A stretch of 64,000 nt of DNA from contig CM054165.1 of the NCBI GenBank assembly GCA_028751875.1, positions 23,939,642-24,003,641 of the forward strand. Direction: 5' to 3'. The stretch is from Rapana venosa. Its lineage: Eukaryota; Mollusca; Gastropoda; Neogastropoda; Muricidae. The notes beneath the pieces were generated by a model. It made no database searches and was not told the DNA's origin. It saw only the letters and a list, made by a program, of their open reading frames with translations. How positions within the stretch are numbered: the first letter of the stretch is position 1; each line of letters begins with the position of its first letter. A program made the translations under genes and the position numbers. This document shows, one piece after another, positions 35,734 through 46,016 of this stretch.

Positions 35734-35735
<2 letters not shown>
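34890..35735. other. Intergenic, no gene recognised
   Basis: Pyrimidine-rich stretches, a G tract at 35123-35139, and a short match to R1 at 35595-35670 (aattcaccacaggc...ccgacactgaggt). Confidence 0.4.
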
Positions 35736-35737
<2 letters not shown>

Positions 35738-35825
<88 letters not shown>

Positions 35826-35898
35826 ACTATCTGTAAAAAAAAAGCAGCACATGAGTGCTTATTTATTATCCTCGAAATAAAAGAAATGGTCATTGTCA

Positions 35899-35991
<93 letters not shown>

Positions 35992-35992
35992 T
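35738..35992. repeat. Two (CT)n arrays around a SINE-B tail fragment
   Basis: CT at 35738-35822 and 35902-35992. Between them is a SINE-B end (agcacatgagtgcttattta and cctcgaaataaaag). The fragment sits between CT arrays just as at 30.4 kb. Confidence 0.9.
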
Positions 35993-35999
35993 AAACTTA

Positions 36000-36760
36000 A
36001 CCCATAAACTTACGCGATCAAAATTAAAAAGGAAGTAATTGAACAAACTTATCACCACAAAATTCTAGGAGTAACAATTGATGAAAATCTCAGTTGGTTT
36101 TACCATATATCTCAACTATGCAAATACATGTCCCAAAGAGTATACCAACTTTCTAAAATCAAGCACTTTCTTGACTTTCATTCAAGGAAACTATTCTTCC
36201 AATCTTATATACAATCCTTAATAGACTATGCTTCTACCCTGTGGGATTCTGCTAGTGCAGGGGGACGGGAAAGCCTAGTGGTCAGAACGTTTCCCTCGCT
36301 ATCTGACGACCCGGGTTCGATTCTCGTTCAAGGGGGATATTTTCCCCTGGAGTTAACGTCAGTGCAGACTCCACTCTCCCCAAAAGTCCTTCGGATGAGA
36401 CTATAAACCGAGGCCCCGTGTGCGAACGCACGCAGAACATCTTGCGCACACGTTAAATCCCGTTCCGCTTTTCGTAAGAGTAGGCCATTGTGTGCTGGTG
36501 GGAACAGATGACAGAATTTACACACCGCATACACACGGGGACTGGTTGTAAAAAAGCACATAAGGGCTTATTCCATTATCCTCGATATAAAAGAATAAAA
36601 TAAATAAATAAAAATATTGCAAACACTATGAAACCGTTACTGAGTCTGTATAAACACGCTCTCAAACTGGTCCTTTTAAAGAAGACAAGCTTATTAGAAG
36701 CCGACTATACTCACTTAAAAATTCTCCCTCTTCACCAAACATTAAATACACATAGCATGT
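36000..36760 (+). mobile_element. Non-LTR LINE, RT C-terminal part, interrupted by SINE-B
   Basis: Left part (36040-36258) encodes KILGVTIDENLSW, then LSKIKHFLDFHSRKL and SLIDYASTLWDSASA. Right part (36612-36745) continues with NTMKPLLSLYKHALKLVLLK and LKILPLHQTLNT. These are C-terminal phrases after the RT core of a LINE family different from the CR1/L2-like copies. The SINE-B at 36259-36611 splits it. Confidence 0.85.
36259..36611 (+). mobile_element. SINE-B inserted in LINE
   Basis: Full element with gggacgggaaagcctagtgg head, B box gggttcgattctcg, family body and aataaaataaataaataaa tail. Confidence 0.93.
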
Positions 36761-36839
36761 GCAAATGAAGTGAACAATGCTCGATTGCTGTTGTGATGAG
36801 ATTAACATCCCAGCAGGGATTTCCCATTCAGGGCCTGTG

Positions 36840-36890
36840 TGATGCTGGACTGTGTTGTCCCCAGTTTATAGTGAGCCAGCCAAACCTCCA
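36840..36890. repeat. Short fragment resembling R1
   Basis: gatgctggactgtgttgtcc, followed by ccagtttatagtgagcc, resembles R1 copy 2 near 47430. Confidence 0.4.
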
Positions 36891-36917
36891 TGATTTGGGG
36901 TAGACGCCTGCCAGAGC

Positions 36918-37235
36918 CCCTTACCATCCTCCCTCAACCCCGCCCCCAACCCCTCAGCCTCCCCCCCCCTTACCATCCTCCCTCAACCCCGCCCCCAACC
37001 CCTCAGCCTCCCCCCCCCCCTTACCATCCTCCCTCAACCCCGCCCCCAACCCCCTCAGCCTCCCCCCCCCTTACCATCCTCCCTCTACCCTGCCCCCAAC
37101 CCCTCAGCCCCCCCCCCCTTACCATCCTCCCTCAACCCTGCCCCCAACCCCCTCAGCCTCCCCCCCCCTTACCATCCTCCCTCTACCCTGCCCCCAACCC
37201 CTCACCTCCCCCCCCCCCCCCCCCCCCCCCCCGCC
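36918..37235. repeat. About 50-bp C-rich minisatellite, 6 units
   Basis: Units starting ttaccatcctccctc begin at 36921, 36970, 37021, 37071, 37119 and 37169; length varies 48-51 because of the C tract in each unit. Ends in a C run of about 25. Confidence 0.95.
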
Positions 37236-37404
37236 TGAAGTTTGTTCCATCTACAAGGCGATGAGGGGGTTTTTGGGTGACCGTTGCTTTTATTGGACAA
37301 GTCAATAAAACGCTATCACTTGAGCAGCTTACTTACGCAAGAGAACTTGCCACACAATGTGTGTGGCTAAATTCTGTAGAAATGAAGCCATTACTGTAAG
37401 GAAG

Positions 37405-37878
37405 TAAGAGGACATGACAGCGCAGTGGTCAAAGCACTCGCTCTCCCCAATACAAGCTGAGGTCAAGCAGAGTTGAACGTGCTCACCTCACGGATGGGTG
37501 CCACCTTGGCTTCAGAACGGTCCTCCAGTTCACCCAGCTGTAAATAGGGATGTGCCCTCTTCACGGAAGAGAAAGCAGCAAGGGAGAGGGGATAGGTGCC
37601 GCACACCCTCAGTCCTTCGGATGAGACTATAAACCGAGGCCCCGTGTGCGAACGCATGCAGAACATCTTGCGCACACGTTAAATCCTGTTCCGCTTTTCG
37701 AAAGGGTAGGCTATTGTGTGCCGGTGGGAACAGATGACAAAATTTACAAAACCGCATACACACGGGGACTGGATGTAAAAAAAAAGCACATGAGTGCTTA
37801 TTCCATCCTAAAAAAAAAGTCATCTGAGCGCTTTGATTTGTTTGCTTTACAAGATTCAGTGCTATATAAATTCCATAC

Positions 37879-37909
<31 letters not shown>

Positions 37910-37970
37910 TAATATGCTGGCCCTGACCCCTTACTCCCCACCGACTGCACAAGTTATGGGACACCTTTAT
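37405..37970 (+). mobile_element. SINE-A interrupted by SINE-B
   Basis: SINE-A runs from gacatgacagcgcagtggtc to the phrase gccgcacaccctca (37614). The remainder (atatgctggccctgacc through gttatgggacaccttta) resumes after the inserted SINE-B at about 37912. In intact copies ccctcaatatgctgg is continuous. Confidence 0.88.
37612..37912 (+). mobile_element. SINE-B with LINE-type tail, nested in SINE-A
   Basis: Begins at tccttcggatgagactata, contains the SINE-B 3' body, then gagcgctttgatttgtttgc, gtgctatataaattcc and (ATT)n. Confidence 0.9.

Positions 37971-38046
<76 letters not shown>
37968..38046. repeat. (CA)n(TA)n microsatellite
   Basis: Short CA then about 65 bases of TA. Confidence 0.95.
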
Positions 38047-38049
<3 letters not shown>

Positions 38050-38069
38050 CAGACGAGAAAAACTTTTCT

Positions 38070-38222
38070 TGGATTGATATCAATCACAGCCCCACGATTC
38101 CTAGGCAAGATCAGCCCTGTCCTTCACTTCAAACAGAAATGTGTCACGACCTCTAATGGCCAACACCACAGGACCAGCCAGCCAGGTACCTAACTACTAA
38201 CCACTTCGCCACGCCAAGCCTG
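38070..38222 (-). mobile_element. tRNA-like SINE head (unassigned)
   Basis: Minus strand begins caggcttggcgtggcgaagt then ggttag (A-box-like). Only the head is convincing. Confidence 0.4.
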
Positions 38223-38260
38223 TTCCCATGCTAACCCTCTCTCTTTTTATTCTTATCCCC

Positions 38261-38297
<37 letters not shown>

Positions 38298-38405
38298 TGC
38301 CATGTGATGAAGGCTACAGCAGTTATGGTTGGCTTGCTTTGCGGGCCAGGACTGTGTCTGTGCTGTGTGTGTTGACTGCAGAACCAAGCAGAGACAATAT
38401 ACGAC

Positions 38406-38625
38406 ATGGCGCGGACGTGGTCTGGACGGAATTGTGGGTACAAACTTGCAATATTTGGGCTGTTTTTCGGTGCCCTGTTCTACCTAACGGGATTCGCGGC
38501 GCCTTTCTGGCTCTACTACAACAACGTCCATGGCAAATACTATTCGGGATTATGGATAGTCTGTGCTCCCACCATCCGCTTCTTTGATGATACCCAGTTC
38601 ATTTGTGCTGGTATTACTGAATCAA
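38406..38625 (+). CDS. Gene B, exon 1: N-terminus, TM1 and claudin signature loop
   Basis: The ATG sits in a good context (gacATGg). It encodes a short cytoplasmic N-terminus, TM1 at residues 14-36, and the first extracellular loop. The loop carries the claudin/PMP22/EMP hallmark: W35, then G48-L49-W50, C53 and C67. The classical claudin pattern is W...GLW..C...C; here the cysteines are 13 residues apart, slightly wider than usual. The two cysteines are expected to form the loop disulphide. Claudin-type proteins lie in the plasma membrane at epithelial junctions or act as related tetraspan adhesion proteins. The exon ends in phase 1 at a GTAAGA donor (38626), and a (GT)n run begins about 20 bases downstream. 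A gttgactgcag site ending at 38381 could be the acceptor of a 5'UTR intron. The family call is firm at superfamily level, but which claudin-like subgroup is not clear. Confidence 0.92.
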
Positions 38626-38640
38626 GTAAGAGATTGAAAG

Positions 38641-38679
<39 letters not shown>

Positions 38680-38890
38680 GGTTGTGGTTATCAGTTGGTG
38701 GGGATAGTGTGTCTTGTGGAATGGATATTTCTTTTATAGATAGACATACAGAAACACATAGGCAGACACACAGAAACACATAAGCACAGACAAAGGCCCA
38801 ACAGATGCACAGACACAGAGACATAAACACACACACGCACACACACACACACACACGCACGTGCACGCGCAAGAGAGAGAGAGAGGGGGG
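38641..38890. repeat. (GT)n then CA-rich microsatellites
   Basis: GT run at 38645-38674 just after the gene B exon 1 donor, then CA-rich repeats at 38750-38865 and a GA/G tract. Confidence 0.9.
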
Positions 38891-39019
38891 GGGGGCACGT
38901 GTGTAGCATGGGAATCGTCGACGTTAATTAGACTTTTAATTTACCATGGTGCCACTGTACCTCCTCACAAAAGTACTTTGCATGTATGATATATTGCTCT
39001 CCCACCCCCTCACTTCTCC

Positions 39020-39109
39020 TCCCCATGCCTTGGCTAGAGCTCCAAGGTTCCACAAGGGTGAGGTTTTGCCCCCTATTAATGTAGCTGCATTCCGACTTCG
39101 GGATATATG

Positions 39110-39112
<3 letters not shown>
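39020..39112 (-). mobile_element. SINE-C 3' domain
   Basis: ttggctagagctccaaggtt, then aagggtgaggttttgc and gtagctgcattccgacttcg. Followed by a (CA)n array to 39166. Confidence 0.8.

Positions 39113-39166
<54 letters not shown>
39112..39166. repeat. (CA)n microsatellite
   Basis: About 50 bases of CA. Confidence 0.95.
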
Positions 39167-39167
<1 letters not shown>

Positions 39168-39264
39168 TAGGCAACAAAAAAATCCAACAGCCAATACTTC
39201 AAAGTTATCTAACAAGTTACAGAAAGACCTGTAGAGCAAAGATATGACAGATGTGACCACAGTT

Positions 39265-39400
39265 TGGTGGTGGGGTTGGGGGGGGGGGGGTCCTTGGCTA
39301 CAGTTCTGGGCTTCTCCTAAGGCGAGATGTTGGAGATACCATGGTTTTGCCTCACCATGAAAGTAGCCGCCTTCCGTCTTCACGAATGGACAACATATAC
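39265..39400 (-). mobile_element. SINE-C 3' domain, diverged
   Basis: ccttggctacagttctggg, gaaagtagccgccttccgtc, preceded by a G tract. Confidence 0.55.
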
Positions 39401-39549
39401 ATTGGCTGAAGTGGATCCCGATCAACTGTCTTGCCAAAGAGGACCCACCGTTTCCAAAACTGGTAAATGGCTGGCACACAACCAGCCCCCAGCACAGCCA
39501 ATCATGGCCAGCACAGCCAATCATGGCCAGCACCAGCCAGTCCACAGAA

Positions 39550-41102
39550 ACTCTATCCGAGCTTGTAGATGTAGATTGCTGTCACATGTCTGTCTATCTG
39601 AGCTTGTAGATGTAGATTGCTGTCACATGTCTGTCTATCCGAGCTTGTAGACTGTAGATTGCTGTCACATGTCTATCTATCTAAGCTTGTAGACTGTAGA
39701 TTGCTGTCACATGTCTGTCTATCTGAGCTTGTAGACTGTAGACTGCTGTCACTTGTCTGTCTATCCAAGCTTGTAGACTGTAGATTGCTGTCACATGTCT
39801 GTCTATCCAAGCTTGTAGACTGTTGGTTGCTGTCACTTGTCTGTCTATCCAAGCTTGTAGACTGTTGGTTGCTGTCACTTGTCTGTCTATCCAAGCTTGT
39901 AGACTGTAGATTGCTGTCACATGTCTGTCTATCCAAGCTTGTAGACTGTTGGTTGCTGTCACTTGTCTGTCTATCCAAGCTTGTAGACTGTTGGTTGCTG
40001 TCACTTGTCTGTCTATCCAAGCTTGTATTTGTAGATTGCTGTCTCTTGTCTGTCTATCCAAGCTTGTAGATGTAGATTGCTGTCACTTGTCTATCTATCC
40101 AAGCTTGTAGATGTAGATTGCTGTCACATGTCTGTCTATCCGAGCTTGTAGACTGTAGATTGCTGTCACATGTCTATCTATCTAAGCTTGTAGATGTAGA
40201 TTGCTGTCACGTGTCTATCCAAGCTTGTAGATGTAGATTGCTGTCACTTGTCTGTCTATCCAAGCTTGTAGATGTAGATTGCTGTCACATGTCTGTCTAT
40301 CCAAGCTTGTAGATGTAGATTGCTGTCACATGTCTGTCTATCCAAGCTTGTAGATGTAGATTGCTGTCACATGTCTGTCTATCCAAGCTTGTAGACTGTA
40401 CATTGCTGTCACATGTCTGTCTATCCAAGCTTGTAGACTGTAGATTGCTTTCTCTTGTCTGTCTATCCAAGCTTCTAGATGTAGATTGCTGTCTCTTGTC
40501 TGACTATCCAAGCTTGTAGACTGTAGATTGCTGTCACTTGTCTATCAGGACGGATAACTTGGTGGTCAGAGTGATGTATTCGTGATCTGCTTACCCAGGT
40601 TCCATTCTCGTTCAATAGGACTTTTCCCCTGGAGTTAACATCAATGCCGACTCCACTCTCCCCAAAAGTCCTTCGGATGATATTATAAACCGAGGTCCCA
40701 GAACATCTTGCACACACGTTAAAACCCGTTCCGCTTTTCAGAAGAGTAGGCCATTGTGTCGGTAGGAACAGATGACAACATTTACAAAACTGCATACACA
40801 CGGGGACTGCATGAAAAAGCACATGAGTGCGTATTCCATTATCCTCGAAATAAAAGAATAAATAAATAAAATATCCAGGCCTGTAGACTGTTGGTTGCTG
40901 TCACATGTCTGTCTATCTAGCTTGTAGACTGTTGGTTGCTGTCACATGTCTGTCTATCTGAGCTTGTAGGCTGTTGGTTGCTGTCACATGTCTGTCTATC
41001 TAGCTTGTAGACTGTTGGTTGCTGTCACATGTCTGTCTATCTGAGCTTGTAGGCTGTTGGTTGCTGTCACATGTCTGTCTATCCAAGCTTGTAGACTGTT
41101 TA
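39550..41102. repeat. 42-bp minisatellite, split by SINE-B
   Basis: About 30 units built on ctatccaagcttgtagactg plus tagattgctgtcacatgtctgt. Unit length is 42 in the dominant form and 40 in a gatgtag variant. The array covers 39550-40546 and resumes at 40873-41100 after a SINE-B. The right part is dominated by the gttggttgctgtc variant. Frames stay open through much of it, giving repetitive pseudo-proteins on both strands. Confidence 0.97.
40547..40872 (+). mobile_element. SINE-B inserted in minisatellite
   Basis: ggacggataacttggtggtc head, ggagttaacatcaatgccga, family body and gaataaataaataaaat tail. Confidence 0.93.
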
Positions 41103-41129
41103 TTTATTATGCTTGTACACTGTTTATTT

Positions 41130-41540
41130 TTTTTATACACTTTAAGTCATGACAGATTTATCTGCGTGAAATTCGGGCTCACTCCCTGCATAGAGCGCGT
41201 CGCCACAAGAGCAGCGCCACCCAATATTAATTGTGTCTTTTTCCTGTCTGCAACTGTATTTGTTTCCCTATCAGAGTGGCTTTTTTTCTACAGAGTTTTG
41301 TCAGGGACAACTCTCTTGATGCCGTGGGTTCTTTTACTTGCGCTAAATAATTATGCGTAACACACGGGACCTCGGTTTATCGTCTCATCGGAAAGACTAG
41401 CACCCAGACCACCACTTATGGTCTAATGGGTGGGGGAAAAGTTTAGGGCACAAACGGGATTCGAACCACCACACACTTCCGACCCAGACTTTTCGCTTTA
41501 TAAGCAAGGGCATTACTTCTAGACCATTGCCACAGGTCAC
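41130..41540 (-). mobile_element. SINE-F (tRNA-derived)
   Basis: On the minus strand the head has a B box ggttcgaatcccg (reverse of cgggattcgaacc at about 41457), then the central block gatgagacgataaaccgagg shared with SINE-B. Near the 3' end is a block around ggcgctgctcttgtggcgac and gcccgaatttcacgcag. The same 3' block occurs on + at 51.36 kb. Confidence 0.82.
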
Positions 41541-41542
41541 TT

Positions 41543-42160
41543 GACTTTCCAGCTATGTCAAGGTCACAACACATGTGCTACAAGTGTTGGACAAGGGGAA
41601 CAAGCACACAGGACGCTGTTGCCGAAGCTAGGAGACTTGTCCCCCCCCCCCCCCCCCCCCCCCCCATCCGTTGATGTTGCATCAGTGTGTACCGACATTC
41701 CGCATTCTGATCTGAAGATAGCCAGTCAGTTCTCTGTGGAAAACGAAACCTTTCCAATTGATCCACATTCTGAAGAATTAATCGTCAGAACTGCCAGTCA
41801 CGTTGTCAGCAGTAACTGTCTTTGTTGGAACAGCTCTACAGGCAAATCCATGGTGCAATTACGGGAGCACCAATGGCACCTAGTACTTCCTGTCTGTTCA
41901 TGGGTTGGCTTGAAAGTAGAATGTCGGCTGACGGCCCAGTTCCTCTGTCAGCTAATTTTTGGAAAAGATTTATTGTTGACATGTTCTTTTTTATGGACAA
42001 GATCACTAGAAGAGCTGGACCATTGATATTGCTCAACAACAATCACTACCCAACAATAAAGTTGACAGGGTCTTCCTCAAATGAACATAGTCCGTTGTTT
42101 TCATGGACAGTCAGACCACACGGAAAAATGGCCCCCTCTCCACTGATGTTTGCTCCAAAA
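41543..42160 (+). mobile_element. Penelope-like element, RT fragment, frameshifted
   Basis: Pieces in two frames read VDVASVCTDIPHSDLK, a GAITGAPMAPSTSCLFMG motif and WKRFIVDMF, in the order expected for Penelope-like reverse transcriptases (DV..LYTNIPH, GTxMAP, FIDDIF). The catalytic Asp pair is altered (IVD). A frameshift and a C tract at 41641-41665 break it. The 3' part runs into a (CA)n array at 42163. Confidence 0.82.
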
Positions 42161-42161
42161 C

Positions 42162-42162
<1 letters not shown>

Positions 42163-42236
<74 letters not shown>
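42163..42236. repeat. (CA)n microsatellite
   Basis: About 70 bases of CA at the broken end of the Penelope-like fragment. Confidence 0.95.
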
Positions 42237-42239
<3 letters not shown>

Positions 42240-43048
42240 ATAGGGGAAACAGAAAACACACTATATTGGTCAAACAGAAAACACTCTATATATCGGGAAA
42301 CAGAAAACACACGCTATGTATAGGGAAACAGAAAACACACACTATGTATAGGGAAACAGAAAACACACACTATGTATAGGGAAACAGAAAACACACACTA
42401 TGTATAGGGAAACAGAAAACACACACTATGTATAGGGAAACAGAAAATACACTCTATATATCGGGAAACAGAAAACACACACTATGTATAGGGAAACAGA
42501 AAACACACACTATGTATAGGGAAACGGAAAACACACACTATGTATAGGGAAACGGAAAACACACACTATGTATAGAGAAACAGAAAACACACACTATATA
42601 GAGGGAAACAGAAAACACACTCTATATATCGGGAAACAGAAAACACACACTATATATAGGGAAACAGAAAACACACTGTGTGTAGGGAAACAGAAAACAC
42701 TCTATATAGGGAAACAGAAAACACTCTATATATAGGGAAACAGAAAACACTGTGTATAGGGAAACAGAAAGTACACTGTGTATAGGGAAACAGAAAACGC
42801 ACTGTGTATAGGGAAACAGAAAACACACTATATATAGGGAAACAGAAAACACACTCTATATATAGGGAAACAGAAAACACACTGTGTATATGGAAACAGA
42901 AAACACACTGTGTATATGGAAACAGAAAACACACTGTGTATAGGGAAACAGAAAACACACTGTGTATAGGGAAACAGAAAACACACACTATATATAGGGA
43001 AACAGAAAACACACTGTGTATAGGGAAACAGAAAACACACTTGGGAAA
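42237..43048. repeat. 28-bp minisatellite, about 29 units
   Basis: Units of agggaaacagaaaacacaca plus ctatgtat; 24-28 bases long, with atat and gtgt variants. A 322-codon minus-strand ORF crossing it is an artefact of the array. Confidence 0.97.
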
Positions 43049-43149
43049 AACGAATACCACTAATATATATCTATAAATTGTGTGTGAGAGAGAGACAGAG
43101 AAACAGACAGACAGACAGACAGAGAAAGACAGAGACAATGACAATGACA

Positions 43150-43215
43150 CATTCTTTGATTTCAAGGATAATGAATAAGCACTTATGTGCTTTTTTTGCA
43201 TCCAGTCCCCGCCCG
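43150..43215 (-). mobile_element. SINE-B 3' end fragment
   Basis: ttcaaggataatgaataagc, then acttatgtgcttttttt and catccagtcccc. Confidence 0.75.
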
Positions 43216-43235
43216 TAGGGATACATCTTAAGAGA

Positions 43236-43239
43236 GAGG

Positions 43240-43278
<39 letters not shown>
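43236..43278. repeat. (GA)n microsatellite
   Basis: About 40 bases of GA. Confidence 0.9.
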
Positions 43279-43281
<3 letters not shown>

Positions 43282-43497
43282 AGCTGCAGGCAAGCCTCAG
43301 ATCATCACAGGGGGAGGGTACTATTCCCCTGACAGCTGGCGCCACTGCAGTGTCACGCCCTGGCCACAGCCCCATTAACCAACAGCAGCAGTTAGGTATC
43401 TGCATCATGTCCGGCCTGTGCAACTTTGTCCCCACACATTTGATATCCACGCCTGCCTGTGTACATGTGCGCCAGCGCGGGCACAATATGAACCCAC

Positions 43498-43499
43498 AC

Positions 43500-43576
<77 letters not shown>

Positions 43577-43622
43577 GCGCGCGCGCGCGCGCGCGCACGC
43601 ACGCACACATACACACACAGAG
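43498..43622. repeat. (CA)n(CG)n microsatellite
   Basis: CA repeats passing into about 35 bases of alternating GC, then CA again; a strict purine-pyrimidine alternation. Confidence 0.95.
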
Positions 43623-43624
43623 GG

Positions 43625-43958
43625 GAAGGGATAGCGTGGTGATAAGAGTGATGCGCTCGTGATCTACTGACCCGGGTTCGAATCTAGTTTAAGAGGATTT
43701 TTCCTCTGGAGTTAACATCAGTGCCGACTCCACTCCCCCTAAAAGTCCTTGGATGAGACTAAAAACTGAGGTCCCGTGTGCGAACGCGCGCAGAACATCT
43801 TGCGCACACGTTAAAAGCCGTTTCACTTTTCGGAAGAGTAGGCCATTGTGTGCCGGTGGGAACGGATAACAAAATTTACAAAACCGCATACACAGGGGGA
43901 CTGGATGTAAAAACAACAACACCTGAGTATCTTTGAAATAAAAGATTTTAAAAAATAA
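43625..43958 (+). mobile_element. SINE-B, near full length
   Basis: Head gggatagcgtggtgataag, B box gggttcgaatctag, ggagttaacatcagtgccga and full body; tail tttgaaataaaagatttt. Confidence 0.93.
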
Positions 43959-43959
43959 T

Positions 43960-43982
43960 ACACACACACACACTCACACACC

Positions 43983-44050
<68 letters not shown>
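43960..44050. repeat. Inverted (CA)n-(GT)n microsatellite
   Basis: cacacacacacacactcaca, then cacca, then ctgtgtgtgtgtg continuing for about 65 bases. The two arms are complementary and almost abut. Confidence 0.95.
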
Positions 44051-44052
<2 letters not shown>

Positions 44053-44227
44053 CTAGACGCAGCACACAACCCAAAGTTCCATTGTCTAAGAAAAAACAAC
44101 CACCCAAGAGTTATGTTTCGCTTTTCTGTCTACACCATCATGAGAAACTCAAACTGAATGCTCAGCTCAACAGCGTTTGCTTGTTTTCTCCTTTTTCTTA
44201 TCTTCTGTTATCTATTTGAAAGAAAAC

Positions 44228-44715
44228 AATGTGCATTGTATATTGTTTGAGTAACTTACTGATGAACTCGTTTGAGTAACTTACTGATGAACTTGTTTGA
44301 GTAACTACTGATGAACTTGTTTGAGTAACTTACTGATGAACTCGTTTGATTAACTTACTGATGAACTCGTTTGAGTAACTTACTGATTAACTCGTTTGAG
44401 TAACTTACTGATGAACTCGTTTGAGTAACTTATGATGAACTCGTTTGAGTAACTTACTGATGAACTCGTTTGAGTAACTTACTGATGAACTCGTTTGAGT
44501 AACTTACTGATGAACTCGTTTGAGTAACTTACTGATGAACTCGTTTGAGTAACTTATGATGAACTCGTTTGAGTAACTTACTGATGAACTCGTTTGAGTA
44601 ACTTACTGATGAACTCGTTTGAGTAACTTACTGATGAACTTGTTTGAGTAACTTATGATGAACTTGTTTGAGTAACTTATGATGAACTTGTTTGAGTAAC
44701 TTACTGATAAACTTT
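44228..44715. repeat. 25-bp minisatellite, about 19 units
   Basis: Units of gagtaacttactgatgaact plus cgttt; some units lack ac (23 bases). Confidence 0.97.
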
Positions 44716-44799
44716 TATTCATCGTTCATTGCCAGTGGGAGTACTGCGCGCATCAAGGGAGGGCTTTACAACAAATTTGACAAACAGATCAAATGTGAA

Positions 44800-45979
44800 A
44801 TAAGATCGAAGGTGGCAGCTGCCTAACAAGTGAACTGCGAGGTCCTGGGTTCGATTCCCAGCCTTACCCTTTAATAATAATAATAAATGGAATTTCTATA
44901 GCGCTCTATCTTGCAAAAGAAACCACCAAATCAAAGCGCTTTCATTCATCCTATTCATTCACATGCAGCCAGTTACAATTAATAGTCTTTTTTTTTTTTT
45001 TTACAAATTCAAATGTATACACACACGCTCGCGCGCACGCACGCACACACACGCACACACACGCACACACATAAAGGTTGTACACTCCGGCAGGGTGATG
45101 GGGGTTTGGGCTGTTGAGGGCAGGGACAAAAAAATAAATGGAACAAGAGAGAAGAATCTTAGGTTGAAATAAATGTGTCTTGAGGCCGGATTTAAAAGCG
45201 TCATAAGAAGGCTTTTGGCGAAGGGAGAGAGGGAGTTCATTCCAGATCACTGGACCAGAAACAGAGAAAGAGCGACAGCCACCGGTGGACTGGTTGAATC
45301 TAGGTGTTTGTAAGCACAAGGTATCTACAGCAGAGCGGAGGGAACGAGAAAGAGTGTACAGGCGAAGACATTCACAGAGGTAGGAAGGTGCTGTTTTATG
45401 GAGGCATTTGTAACAGAGGGTACTGATCTTATAGTTTACTCTCTGTGGCACAGGCAGCCAGTGGAGAGATCGCAAGAGAGGAGTAATATGCTGAGATTTT
45501 TTCTTTCTGAGGACTAGGCGAGCTGCATAGTTTTGTATACGTGGAAGGGAGTGGATAGATGATGCTGGCGGACCAGCCAGAAGAGAATTGCAATAGTCCA
45601 GGCGTGAGAGAATGAGAGACGTGACTAGTGTGGATGGTGCACCAGTGGACATGTACTTTCGAACTGCACTGATGCGCTGCAATTGATAGTAGCACGACTG
45701 GCAGGTTTGGGCGATTAATTTTTGCATGGAGAGTGTGTTGTCTATAACCCTTTCCTCCCAGTTTGACGAAAAAATCATACTGAATCTCGAAGTCCTTCTG
45801 GATGAGACTACAAACCGAAGCCCCCGTGTGCGAATACTGGCAGAGCATCTTGCGCACAGGTAAAAACCCGTTTTGCCTTGAGTGCGGACAGAACTTTTTA
45901 AAACCTATGCACACATGTGTTGGTTTTAGATAGCATCCCTGAAGTCGGAATGCGGCTACCGAAATGGTGCTTGTGTTGG

Positions 45980-46016
<37 letters not shown>

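Noticed and set aside
39617..40312. Repetitive ORFs on both strands
   Set aside because: Translations of the 42-bp minisatellite; no supporting signals.
42650..43618. 322-codon minus ORF
   Set aside because: Runs through the 28-bp minisatellite, a (GA)n and a (CA/CG)n array; open by repeat structure only.
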